From positions 1-64,000 of the forward strand of contig NZ_JAUPED010000006.1 in assembly GCF_030552475.1 (NCBI RefSeq): a stretch of 64,000 bases of DNA, given 5' to 3'. Position 1 is the stretch's first letter. Each line of letters begins with the position of its first letter. The notes under the pieces were generated by a model, which made no database searches, was not told where the DNA came from, and worked only from the letters and a program-made list of their open reading frames with translations. This DNA comes from Mariniflexile sp. AS56 (lineage in GTDB: Bacteria > Bacteroidota > Bacteroidia > Flavobacteriales > Flavobacteriaceae). Positions 17,368 to 26,671 of this stretch are shown here, piece after piece. The translations under genes were made by a program, and so were the position numbers.

Positions 17368-18198
17368 ATGATAAAAATTTTAATTCCTACAGATTTTTCG
17401 CTTAACATTTATCAGTCCATTGATTATGTTACTGCACTTTATGTAAATGAATATTGTGAGTTTTATTTTTTAAACACATACACTTATGATGTTGTAGGTT
17501 TAAATGCGATAGAACTGCTTCAGGCAGACGATGCGTGGTTTGATGAACCTAATGAAGAATCTGTTAATAAATTAGGGGAATTAGTAGAACATTATACGTT
17601 GAAAACTAACAATGTAAAGCATGCCTTTAATGCTATTTCGGAATGTGTAGGTTTGGTAGATGGAATTAAAAAAAGTATTGAAAAAATAGGAATAGATTTA
17701 GTGATTCTCACAAGTGAGTCTAGCAAAAATATTGGTAAGACTTCTGAAAATATAATTGAAAAAATAAGATCCTGTCCCATTTTAATCGTGCCATCTCACG
17801 CTTCTATACATGAAGGCATTTACCTTACGGTGGTTTCAGATTTTAAACAAAAGGTTAACACTCTTGAAATTGATGCATTTTGTAAAGCCTTAAAAAACAC
17901 TAATTTTGAAGTTGGCATTTTAGTTTTAGAAGAAAAGAGCGCGCTAACAACGGAAGCTGTAAATAACTTAGAGTTATTAATCATCTATTTGGAGTCAATG
18001 TTAGATCAACGAATAGGTTTAGAATATATAAATTCATCCTATCACCTCAAAGATTATGCAGCCTCGCATGTGGAAGGTATTATGTGTGTTATTGATGAAA
18101 AACCAGATTTATTCAGAAAAATTGGTATTCATAAATCTAACGTAATATCCACATTAGGAAAACTAAATACGAATACTGTATTGACGGTACATCAATAA
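17368..18198 (+). CDS. Universal stress protein, UspA family
   Basis: A 276-residue protein, long enough for two tandem UspA domains. The first begins with the classic MIKILIPTDFSLNIYQSIDY and ends LVILTSESSKNIGKTSENIIEKI...CPILIVPS, a degenerate form of the nucleotide-binding loop (G-x2-G-x9-G-S/T). The second half is more diverged. Such proteins act in survival of starvation, oxidative or membrane stress. It is the last gene of the forward block that starts at the sigma-54 promoter and is convergent with the aldehyde dehydrogenase. Confidence 0.87.
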   Translation: MIKILIPTDFSLNIYQSIDYVTALYVNEYCEFYFLNTYTYDVVGLNAIELLQADDAWFDEPNEESVNKLGELVEHYTLKTNNVKHAFNAISECVGLVDGIKKSIEKIGIDLVILTSESSKNIGKTSENIIEKIRSCPILIVPSHASIHEGIYLTVVSDFKQKVNTLEIDAFCKALKNTNFEVGILVLEEKSALTTEAVNNLELLIIYLESMLDQRIGLEYINSSYHLKDYAASHVEGIMCVIDEKPDLFRKIGIHKSNVISTLGKLNTNTVLTVHQ

Positions 18199-18269
18199 AT
18201 TGAACTTTGTCTTTACCATGATTATTAGCAGGATATGTGTGCAGTTTTATATTGATTATTGAATAAAAA

Positions 18270-19637
18270 TCAATTAATCCATATAGATTTTGTGTTTACA
18301 AATTCGCGTATTCCATAATCAGAAAGTTCTCTACCATAACCGCTATTTTTTATGCCGCCAAACGGGAGTCTTGGGTCTGAGGCAACCAACTTATTCACAA
18401 AGCTATTGCCCGCTTCTAGTTTTAAAGCTATCTTTTCGCCACGCTCTACATTACCGGTAATAACACCTGAGCCTAAACCAAAGGAAGAATTATTTGCCAA
18501 TTCGATGGCATGGTTTTCATCTTTAGCACGGATAACCGAGGCTACAGGTCCAAAAAGTTCATTATCGAAACCTTCCATACCTGGTTTAACATTCGATAAA
18601 ATTGTGGCAGGATAATAAGCACCTTTTCTATCGGGCACCGTGCCTCCTAAAATCAATTTAGCTCCTTGAGATATTGTTTTTTCCACTTGTTTGTGTAAAT
18701 CATCTCTTAAATCCAATCTTGCTAAAGGACCGTAGTAGGTTGATTCATCAGTTGGATCTCCCATTATAGCGGCTTTCATTTTCTTTGTAAAAAGTTCTAA
18801 AAACTCATCATAGATACTATCTAATACTATAAAACGCTTAGCAGCAATACATGTTTGTCCGTTATTTTGTAGTCTGCCATGAGTAGACATGTCGGTTGCT
18901 TTTTCCATATCAGCATCATCTAAAATAATGTAAGCATCACTTCCTCCTAATTCCAAAACAGTTTTCTTTAAATTTTGTCCAGCAATGGAAGCCACCGAGC
19001 GTCCTGCAGGTTCGCTTCCTGTTAAGGTAACAGCAACAATGTTTTTATTTTCGATAATAGCTTTAACATGGTCTGAACTAATATTTATGTTACTAAAAAG
19101 ACCTTTCGGAAAACCGACATTATAAAACATGTCTTCAAGTGCCAAAGCACAGCCTTGTACGTTCGATGCGTGTTTTAAAATACCTGCATTTCCTGCCATA
19201 ATTGCTGGAACAGCAAAACGGATAACTTGATAAAATGGGAAGTTCCATGGCATGATGGCTAATACAACACCCATAGGCTGAAAGGTTACATAACTTTTTT
19301 GGGCTTCTGTTTTTACAATTTCATTACTTAATAAATCTTTTGCATGGTCTGCATAATAGTTGCATATTAATGCGCATTTTTCTAATTCCTGTCTGGCCTG
19401 TACAATGGTTTTTCCCATTTCCTTCGTGGCTAATTGAGCATATTTTTCCTTGTTTTCAATAATGTAATCTGCTAATTTATGCATGAGTTTAGAGCGTTCA
19501 TCAAAACTGGTGTTTTTCCATATTTTAAAAGCATCATGTGCATGCTCCAATTTTTTGTTTGCTTCTGTAATGCCTAAACGGGTGTATTCGGCGACTTGTT
19601 CTTCTGTAGCAGGGTTGATTATGATTGTTTTTTTCAT
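18270..19637 (-). CDS. NAD(P)-dependent aldehyde dehydrogenase, succinate-semialdehyde type
   Basis: A 455-residue ALDH superfamily enzyme. The substrate-activating Glu229 is in LELGGSD, the catalytic Cys263 in NNGQTCIAAKRF, and MPWNFPF plus LTGSEPAGRSVA form the cofactor site. Short length and sequence style resemble Sad/YneI-type succinate-semialdehyde dehydrogenases (about 460 residues). The product would be succinate or another carboxylate. It lies 5 bases downstream of the acetolactate-synthase-like gene in the same orientation, so they form an operon, convergent to the stress gene block. Confidence 0.9.
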   Translation of the reverse strand: MKKTIIINPATEEQVAEYTRLGITEANKKLEHAHDAFKIWKNTSFDERSKLMHKLADYIIENKEKYAQLATKEMGKTIVQARQELEKCALICNYYADHAKDLLSNEIVKTEAQKSYVTFQPMGVVLAIMPWNFPFYQVIRFAVPAIMAGNAGILKHASNVQGCALALEDMFYNVGFPKGLFSNINISSDHVKAIIENKNIVAVTLTGSEPAGRSVASIAGQNLKKTVLELGGSDAYIILDDADMEKATDMSTHGRLQNNGQTCIAAKRFIVLDSIYDEFLELFTKKMKAAIMGDPTDESTYYGPLARLDLRDDLHKQVEKTISQGAKLILGGTVPDRKGAYYPATILSNVKPGMEGFDNELFGPVASVIRAKDENHAIELANNSSFGLGSGVITGNVERGEKIALKLEAGNSFVNKLVASDPRLPFGGIKNSGYGRELSDYGIREFVNTKSIWIN

Positions 19638-19642
19638 TGTGC

Positions 19643-21322
19643 TTATTTTTTTGTTTTGGTTGAATATTCTTTTATCAGAACATTCAAAATTTCGTGGTTT
19701 AAGGAGTAATCTACCGCTAAATCAATTACATGAATGCCTTTTGAGTCGATCGATTTTTTCAAGATATTTTTAAATTCTTCAACTGAATTGGGGCGATAAC
19801 CTGTGGCTCCAAAACTTTCAGCGTACTTTACAAAATCTGGATTTCCGTAATCTAGACCATACTTGGGGAAGCCTTCAGCTTCTTGTTTCCATTTTATCAT
19901 GCCGTAAGCGTTATCGTTTAATATAATAACTACCAAGTCAAGATGTAATCTTGCCGCAGTTTCTAATTCTTGCGAATTCATCATAAAGCCACCGTCTCCA
20001 TTTATCGAAATCACTTTTCTTTCTGGATACAATTCTTTAGTCATAATAGCAGAGGCTAACCCAGCTCCCATGGTAGCTAATGCGTTATCAAGAATTAAAC
20101 TATTTTGTGTGTAAGCCGGATAATTTCTGGCAAACCATATTTTATAAATCCCATTATCTAAGGCTACTATCCCATTAGCGGGTACAATGTCTCTGGTTAT
20201 TTTAACGAGCCGTTGTGGAAGAATAGGGAAGCGGTCATCCTTTTCATAGGTCGATAAATGGGTGCATACGTTGTGTTTAATATCTATAAAATAGGTGTTG
20301 TCCCATTGTTTGGCATGTGTGCTTAATCCATTGGTTAGTTGTTCAAGAGAACCTGCAATATCTCCAATAACGTTTAAATGAGGAAAATAGACATCATCTA
20401 TCTCCGCCGGAAAAAAATTAACGTGAATTACTTTTCTTTGGTCATCTTTATCCATGAAAAACGGTGGTTTTTCTATAGTATCATGACCTATATTAATAAT
20501 TAGGTCTGCGTGGTCTATGGCCTCATGTAAAAAATCATAATCAGATAATGCTGCAGTTCCTAAATAAAGCGGGTGTCGTTCATCAATAATCCCTTTTCCC
20601 ATTTGTGTGTTAAAAAAGGGAATACCTATAGTGTTTATAAATGTGGTAAGTGCTTCACTAGCGCGTTTACGGTTCGCTCCAGCACCAATAAGTAGTAAAG
20701 GCTGTTTTGCAGCTTTAACCATAGCTACTGCCTTCTGAATACTTTCTTTGGACGCATCAGGAATTCTATAATCGACCACATCAAATATTCTTGGTTGCTC
20801 TACGGTTTCTTGAGCTATATCTTCAGGCAATTCAATATGTACTGCCCCAGGACGTTCTTGTTGTGCTACTCGAAATGCCTCACGAACCATAGAAGGAATA
20901 TGTGCACTGTGAGTTACTTGCTTTGTGTATTTAGTTAAAGGTTGCATCATTTCAACCACATCTATAATTTGAAATTTGCCTTGTTTTCTAGTTTTTATTG
21001 GTTTTTGACCCGTAATTATGACTAAAGGCATAGCACCTAATTGAGCATATGCTGTGGGCGTCACCAAATTGGTAGCACCAGGACCTAAGGTTGATAAGCA
21101 TACGCCTGCCTTTCCTGTTAATCGACCATATGTGGCAGCCATAAAACCAGCTCCTTGCTCATGTCTTGTTAAAATTAATTTTATTTTACCTGATTTTCTT
21201 AATGAATCAATAAAATCAAGATTTTCTTCACCAGGTAGCCCAAAAATATATTCTACACCTTCGTTCTCTAAGGCTTTAATAAATAAATCAGATCCTTTCA
21301 TACGTATTTGTTTCCCTTTCAT
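19643..21322 (-). CDS. Thiamine-diphosphate enzyme, acetolactate synthase (catabolic AlsS-like)
   Basis: A 559-residue three-domain ThDP enzyme. The N-terminal domain has the activating Glu55 in LTRHEQGAGFMA, followed by STLGPGATNL and ITGQKP. The C-terminal domain has the ThDP/Mg motif GDGGFMMNSQEL...ILNDNAYGMIKWKQ. There is no adjacent regulatory-subunit gene and no biosynthetic ilv context, which points to a stand-alone catabolic enzyme making acetolactate from pyruvate. The ATG at 21322 is given; an internal ATG at 21301 begins closer to the usual family start. It forms an operon with the aldehyde dehydrogenase. An oxalyl-CoA or other decarboxylase role cannot be excluded. Confidence 0.88.
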   Translation of the reverse strand: MKGKQIRMKGSDLFIKALENEGVEYIFGLPGEENLDFIDSLRKSGKIKLILTRHEQGAGFMAATYGRLTGKAGVCLSTLGPGATNLVTPTAYAQLGAMPLVIITGQKPIKTRKQGKFQIIDVVEMMQPLTKYTKQVTHSAHIPSMVREAFRVAQQERPGAVHIELPEDIAQETVEQPRIFDVVDYRIPDASKESIQKAVAMVKAAKQPLLLIGAGANRKRASEALTTFINTIGIPFFNTQMGKGIIDERHPLYLGTAALSDYDFLHEAIDHADLIINIGHDTIEKPPFFMDKDDQRKVIHVNFFPAEIDDVYFPHLNVIGDIAGSLEQLTNGLSTHAKQWDNTYFIDIKHNVCTHLSTYEKDDRFPILPQRLVKITRDIVPANGIVALDNGIYKIWFARNYPAYTQNSLILDNALATMGAGLASAIMTKELYPERKVISINGDGGFMMNSQELETAARLHLDLVVIILNDNAYGMIKWKQEAEGFPKYGLDYGNPDFVKYAESFGATGYRPNSVEEFKNILKKSIDSKGIHVIDLAVDYSLNHEILNVLIKEYSTKTKK

Positions 21323-21707
21323 AAATTAAAATATTAAACAAAATTTATGAAATTTATGATATAATATTACCTTGATTGGAATAAATCTTAGTCCATATCA
21401 GTGTTTTTATTCGATTTTGATTTTATTTTGCGTTATAGTCTAATTATTAGATGGAAGTGTCTTATCCTGTAAACTTAAAATATTAGAAGAATTGACTATA
21501 ATTATGTAATTGACTGAGCGTATAATCGTACTATCTTCACAGAAATATTTTTTAATAGTTTAAAATTGATGATAATAAAAGCAAGTTGTAGTTTTATGAA
21601 ATAAATTTAATCGAGATTAGATGTTTATACATAAACCAGCTTTAGCTTAAAAGTATTATTAGTAAATTAATGTTTAAGAATTTTTTTAAATTAAAACAGC
21701 TTGAAAA
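21323..21707. other. Divergent intergenic region
   Basis: This 385-base, strongly AT-rich gap separates the acetolactate-synthase-like gene (-) from tamB (+). It must contain promoters for both. I see no sigma-54 match on either strand, no strong hairpin and no supportable small gene. Confidence 0.4.
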
Positions 21708-24700
21708 TTGAAAAAAGTCGCTAAAATTATTTTAAAAGCCTTACTAATATTTGTAGCGTTTTTTTTATTAATTGTACTTGCTCTACAAATCCCTTTTATT
21801 CAGAATTTAGTTAAAGATAAGGCTGTCACTTATCTTGAATCTAAGATAAAAACCAAGGTAGAAATTGGCTCCATTGAAATAGGTTTGCCTAAGAAAGTTA
21901 TATTAAATGATGTTTACTTTGAAGATCAAGCGACAGATACTTTACTCGCAGGTAAATCTTTAAAAGTTGATATTAATTTATTACAATTACTAAGTAATAA
22001 AGTTATAATTAATTCTATTGACTTAGAAAAAATTACAGCTAATATTAAAGTAAATAACGACTCAGTTTATAATTTCGACTATATCATTAAGGCATTTGAA
22101 ACCAATGATACCAAACCAGATAGTGAACCGATGGAGATTTCGATTAAAAAAATCAATCTTAATAACATCAAATTCACTTATAAAGATGCCGTAGCCCAGA
22201 ATAATATTGGTTTAATTATTAATCATTTTGACACGAATATTAGCAAGTTTGATTTAAAAAAATTAACATTTGATGTTCCTGAAATTAATTTAAACGGATT
22301 GCAACTTATTTTAAATCAAGATTTGGTAGAAGCGACTAAAAAAGCAACTAAAAAAATTGAAGAGGCAGCAGAAACTACCACCTTAAAACTAAATCTTAAA
22401 GACATTAGTTTAGAGAATATTGATGTAAATTATAAAGATGCTATAACCCACCTAAATACCAATTTTCAGTTTAAAAAGCTTGATACAAGAGTTAAAAGAA
22501 TTGATTTAGAGAAACAGGTTATAGTTTTAAAGTCTATAGAGCTGAACAACACGCACGGAGAGTTTACGCTAACTAAATCAATTAAAAACAAGGAGGAAAC
22601 CACTGAAAAAGCTTCAAGTTTGCCATGGGAAATTGGAGTGGAACAAATTTCTGTTTCCAATTTTAACTTCAAGTTTGATAACAATAATACTTTAATAACG
22701 CAAACAGGAATTGATTATAATCATTTAAAATTAAGTGATTTAAATTTAAAGGGTAGATCCATAACCTTGGGTGACGATGCTTATAGCGCGATTATTGATT
22801 CCTTTACTTTTAAAGAAAATAGTGGTTTTCAATTAGATGCATTAACCACGAAATTCAACTATACTTCAAAAGGAGCTTCTTTGAAAGGCTTGTTATTAAA
22901 AACACCTCAAACAACTTTACAAGATAATATTTTGGTGACTTATCCTTCACTTGAATCCATTAGTGAAAATTTAGAAAACCTAATCTTAGATGTCCATTTA
23001 AAAGAGAGTAAACTGGGGTTTAAAGACGTTTTGTTACTTGTTCCGCAACTTAGTTCAAACGCTGTTATTAAAAATAACCCGAATGCCATTGTGAACTTCA
23101 ATGCTAATGTAAAAGGAAAATTAGATAACTTAAAAATAGAGACATTCAACGCTAACGGCATTGGAAGTACACTTGTTGATATAAAGGGGGCAATTACAGG
23201 TTTGCCCAATATTGACAGGAGTATTTTTGATGTCACTATTATAAATTTTGAAAGTTCATCTCAAGATGTTTATGCGTTCACACCTAAAAATACAATTCCA
23301 AATACCATTCAACTCCCTGAAAACTTTAATGTAAAAGGAGTTTTTAAGGGGAGCTTGAATACGTTTGAAACTAATTTAAACTTAAAAAGTACTTTTGGAA
23401 ACGCTATCGTAGAAGCAACATTTGATCAATCTCGAAAAAATAACGAAAAATACATGGCAGATGCGCGGGTAGAAAGTTTTGATTTGGGCAAATTAATTAA
23501 AAATAAGCAAATTGGGAAAGTGACGGCAAACGCTACAATAAATGGTAAAAGTCTTGATCCTTCAACAGCATCAACCACATTGAATTCAAAAATTGTAACA
23601 GCAATATTTAATGGTTACAATTATAAAAACATAAGCGTCGACGGAAGTATTGATAAGGGACTTTATGTCACTAATATAAGCTCTACAGATCCAAATCTGG
23701 ACTTTGTATTAGACGCCCAAGGTTCTTCAAATTCAGAAAAACCAACTCTAGATTTAAAGCTAAACATTGAACTTGTTGATTTAAACAAGTTAAACCTTCA
23801 TGCAGGTCCTTTAAAAATGAAAGGAAATGTTACGGCTAATTTTGAAGATTTAGATCCGGATAATTTAAATGGAAGTGTAAATGCTAATAATTTTTTGGTA
23901 GCCTTAGAAACGGAACAATTTCCTTTGGATACTATAAGTATTAGAGCTATTTCTAATGTTGAGAAAGATTCTATAATCTTAAAATCTCAATTTGCTAATG
24001 GATTAATTTCTGGAAACTATAAATTATCAACCATTAGCGATCAATTGGTTAATTCAATTTCAAAGTATTATAAAATTGATAATGAGTATGTTAAGGATGA
24101 GGGAAATCAGAATTTTGATTTTGATTTCATTATTAAAGACAACACTATTATCAAAAAAATAATTCCAGAAATTATAGAATTATCAGAAATCACGATAAAT
24201 GGGTCTTATAATTCAGTGAATGATTCCATTGTGATTAACACTTTTATTCCCAGGTTAAATTATGCAAGCAATGAAGTTTCAAATGGTGAATTAAAAGTAA
24301 CTACCAAGGAAAGTGCTTTACTTTACGATTTGTCTTTTGGTAAAATTAAAAACGAGCAATTCGAAATTCCGCGTACTATTTTAAATGGGAAATTAGAAAA
24401 TAACACTGTAGATTATACTTTAAATATTAAAGATTTAGAAAACAAAAACAAGTATTTGATTTCTGGAGTTTTTAAGGATAGTGTGGGTGCCTCAATTATC
24501 AGTTTTAATCCTGAAAAATTAATTCTAAATTATGAAGACTGGAAAATTGATGACACTAACCTTATAAAATTAGACAAAAACAACATACTGGTTTCTAATT
24601 TCAAAATTGAAAAAGAGCAGCAATCTTTTTCAATTCAGTCTGATGGTGATACTGTTACTTCACCAATTGAAGCGAAATTTGAGAATTTTAAATTGGAATC

Positions 24701-26666
24701 TTTAACCAGTATAGCTATATCTAATTACGAAATTGGTGGTACTATAAATGGAGATGCGACTGTAAACAATATTATGTCAAACCCTTTATTTATAACCGAC
24801 TTGAAGGTGGAGAATTTTAGAATTAAGAAAGATACCGTTGGAAATTTAGTAGTAAAAGTAGATAATGAAACTACAAATCTCTACAAAGCAAGCATAACCT
24901 TAAAAGGTTTAGATAATGACCTCAATATTGATGGTAATTACAGCATAAGTAGCGAAAGTTTAGACTTTAACGTTGATATTCAGAAATTTCAAATGACGTC
25001 GTTGCAACCATTTACTTTAGAAAACTTGAAAGAAAGTCAGGGTTATTTAAATGGAGAATTAAATGTTTCGGGGAAAGCTTCAAACCCGAATGTTAATGGG
25101 AATATTAAATTTAATTCTGTTGGTTTTGTGGTTGTTCCTTTAAATTCAAAATTTAAATTGATTAACGATAATATTGTTTTTAATACCAATAAAATCATTT
25201 TCGATAATTTTAAATTACAAGATGAAAATGATAATCCATTAAAAATAAACGGTTCTATAAATAGTAGTGATTACACCAATTTAGGATTTAATTTAAATGT
25301 TATTGCAGATAATTTCAGGGCAGTTAACTCGACATCAAAGGATAACGATTTGTTTTATGGTGAATTGTATTTGGATAATAATTTAGGAATTAAAGGGACT
25401 TTAGATAGCCCAATTATTGATGGAACAGTTAAAATTAACGCAGATACAAAGTTCACTATCGTGTTACCGCAAAGTGATCCCTCAATCGCAGACAGAGATG
25501 GCATTGTTGAATTTATAGATCAAGATCAACCTGTTTTAATTACGGTAGAAGACCCCATAAATAAAATGGTACAAACAGAGGTAAAAGGCATTAGTGCTTC
25601 TGTAAATATTGTTGTTGATAAGAAGGCAGAAATATCTATTATTATTGATGAAGCTAATGGGGATTACTTAAAACTACAAGGAGATGCAGAGTTAACAGGA
25701 GGTATTGATCCATCCGGGAAAACAACTTTAACTGGAAAATATGAATTTACAGGCGGAGCTTATGAAATGAATTTCAATTTAATAAAAAGAAAATTCGAAA
25801 TTCAACCAGAAAGCTACATCCTATGGACTGGAGAGCCTACAACAGCAAACATTAACATAACCGCTGTTTATAATGTAGAAGCTTCACCGTTGGATTTGGT
25901 TGATGATCAATTAGTAGGATTAACTCCAGAAACTAGAAATACCTATAAACAAAGAATTCCTTTTGAAACAAATTTAATAATGAAGGGAGAATTGTTAGAG
26001 CCAAAAATCACATTTGATATTATTTTACCAGACGGTAATAATAACGTTTCCACTGAAATAATTAATACAACCCAAGCAAAACTAGAGCAAATAAGGAGAG
26101 ATGAGGATGCCCTAAATAAACAAGTGTTTGCGCTATTGTTATTAAATCGCTTTATAGGGGAAAACCCTTTTGAAAGCCAAGCAGGAGGTTTAAGTGGTGC
26201 TTTTTTAGCCAAACAAAGTGTGAGTAAAATTCTGTCGCAGCAACTTAATAATTTGGCAGGAGATTTAATTAAAGGTTTTGAACTAGATTTTGATCTTCAG
26301 GCGACAGAGGAGTATTCATCTGGAGAAAGACAAGAACGAACAGACTTAAGCGTAGGGCTTTCAAAACAATTATTGAATGACAGATTAAAAGTGACTGTAG
26401 GTAGTAGTTTTGGTTTAGAGGGTGCGCCTCAAGAAAATGAGCAAGCTACTAATATAGCTGGAGATGTAACAGCCGATTACTTAATTACAAAAGATGGTAG
26501 ATATAAAATAAGAGCCTATAGAAAAAATAACTATCAAGTAGCTTTACAAGGTCAAGTTATTGAAACAGGTGTGGCATTTATAATTACTATGAATTATGAT
26601 AAGTTTAAAGAATTATTTCAGAAAAAACGTAATGCTAAGTTAAGCAAGGAGAAAAAGAATAAATAA
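21708..26666 (+). CDS. tamB: TamB, translocation and assembly module inner-membrane protein
   Basis: A 1652-residue AsmA-like protein: one N-terminal membrane segment (about residues 7-28), a very long run of repeating beta-strand segments that build the hydrophobic groove spanning the periplasm, and a conserved C-terminal TamB (DUF490) domain (for example GKYEFTGGAYEMNFNLIKRKFEIQPES, VFALLLLNRFIGENPF). The start must be TTG at 21708, because an in-frame TGA lies two codons upstream and the ATG-less frame gives the correct MKKVAK...-type signal anchor from there. Together with TamL it acts in lipid transport/outer-membrane assembly. tamL starts 5 bases downstream. Confidence 0.93.
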   Translation: MKKVAKIILKALLIFVAFFLLIVLALQIPFIQNLVKDKAVTYLESKIKTKVEIGSIEIGLPKKVILNDVYFEDQATDTLLAGKSLKVDINLLQLLSNKVIINSIDLEKITANIKVNNDSVYNFDYIIKAFETNDTKPDSEPMEISIKKINLNNIKFTYKDAVAQNNIGLIINHFDTNISKFDLKKLTFDVPEINLNGLQLILNQDLVEATKKATKKIEEAAETTTLKLNLKDISLENIDVNYKDAITHLNTNFQFKKLDTRVKRIDLEKQVIVLKSIELNNTHGEFTLTKSIKNKEETTEKASSLPWEIGVEQISVSNFNFKFDNNNTLITQTGIDYNHLKLSDLNLKGRSITLGDDAYSAIIDSFTFKENSGFQLDALTTKFNYTSKGASLKGLLLKTPQTTLQDNILVTYPSLESISENLENLILDVHLKESKLGFKDVLLLVPQLSSNAVIKNNPNAIVNFNANVKGKLDNLKIETFNANGIGSTLVDIKGAITGLPNIDRSIFDVTIINFESSSQDVYAFTPKNTIPNTIQLPENFNVKGVFKGSLNTFETNLNLKSTFGNAIVEATFDQSRKNNEKYMADARVESFDLGKLIKNKQIGKVTANATINGKSLDPSTASTTLNSKIVTAIFNGYNYKNISVDGSIDKGLYVTNISSTDPNLDFVLDAQGSSNSEKPTLDLKLNIELVDLNKLNLHAGPLKMKGNVTANFEDLDPDNLNGSVNANNFLVALETEQFPLDTISIRAISNVEKDSIILKSQFANGLISGNYKLSTISDQLVNSISKYYKIDNEYVKDEGNQNFDFDFIIKDNTIIKKIIPEIIELSEITINGSYNSVNDSIVINTFIPRLNYASNEVSNGELKVTTKESALLYDLSFGKIKNEQFEIPRTILNGKLENNTVDYTLNIKDLENKNKYLISGVFKDSVGASIISFNPEKLILNYEDWKIDDTNLIKLDKNNILVSNFKIEKEQQSFSIQSDGDTVTSPIEAKFENFKLESLTSIAISNYEIGGTINGDATVNNIMSNPLFITDLKVENFRIKKDTVGNLVVKVDNETTNLYKASITLKGLDNDLNIDGNYSISSESLDFNVDIQKFQMTSLQPFTLENLKESQGYLNGELNVSGKASNPNVNGNIKFNSVGFVVVPLNSKFKLINDNIVFNTNKIIFDNFKLQDENDNPLKINGSINSSDYTNLGFNLNVIADNFRAVNSTSKDNDLFYGELYLDNNLGIKGTLDSPIIDGTVKINADTKFTIVLPQSDPSIADRDGIVEFIDQDQPVLITVEDPINKMVQTEVKGISASVNIVVDKKAEISIIIDEANGDYLKLQGDAELTGGIDPSGKTTLTGKYEFTGGAYEMNFNLIKRKFEIQPESYILWTGEPTTANINITAVYNVEASPLDLVDDQLVGLTPETRNTYKQRIPFETNLIMKGELLEPKITFDIILPDGNNNVSTEIINTTQAKLEQIRRDEDALNKQVFALLLLNRFIGENPFESQAGGLSGAFLAKQSVSKILSQQLNNLAGDLIKGFELDFDLQATEEYSSGERQERTDLSVGLSKQLLNDRLKVTVGSSFGLEGAPQENEQATNIAGDVTADYLITKDGRYKIRAYRKNNYQVALQGQVIETGVAFIITMNYDKFKELFQKKRNAKLSKEKKNK

Positions 26667-26671
26667 TTACA

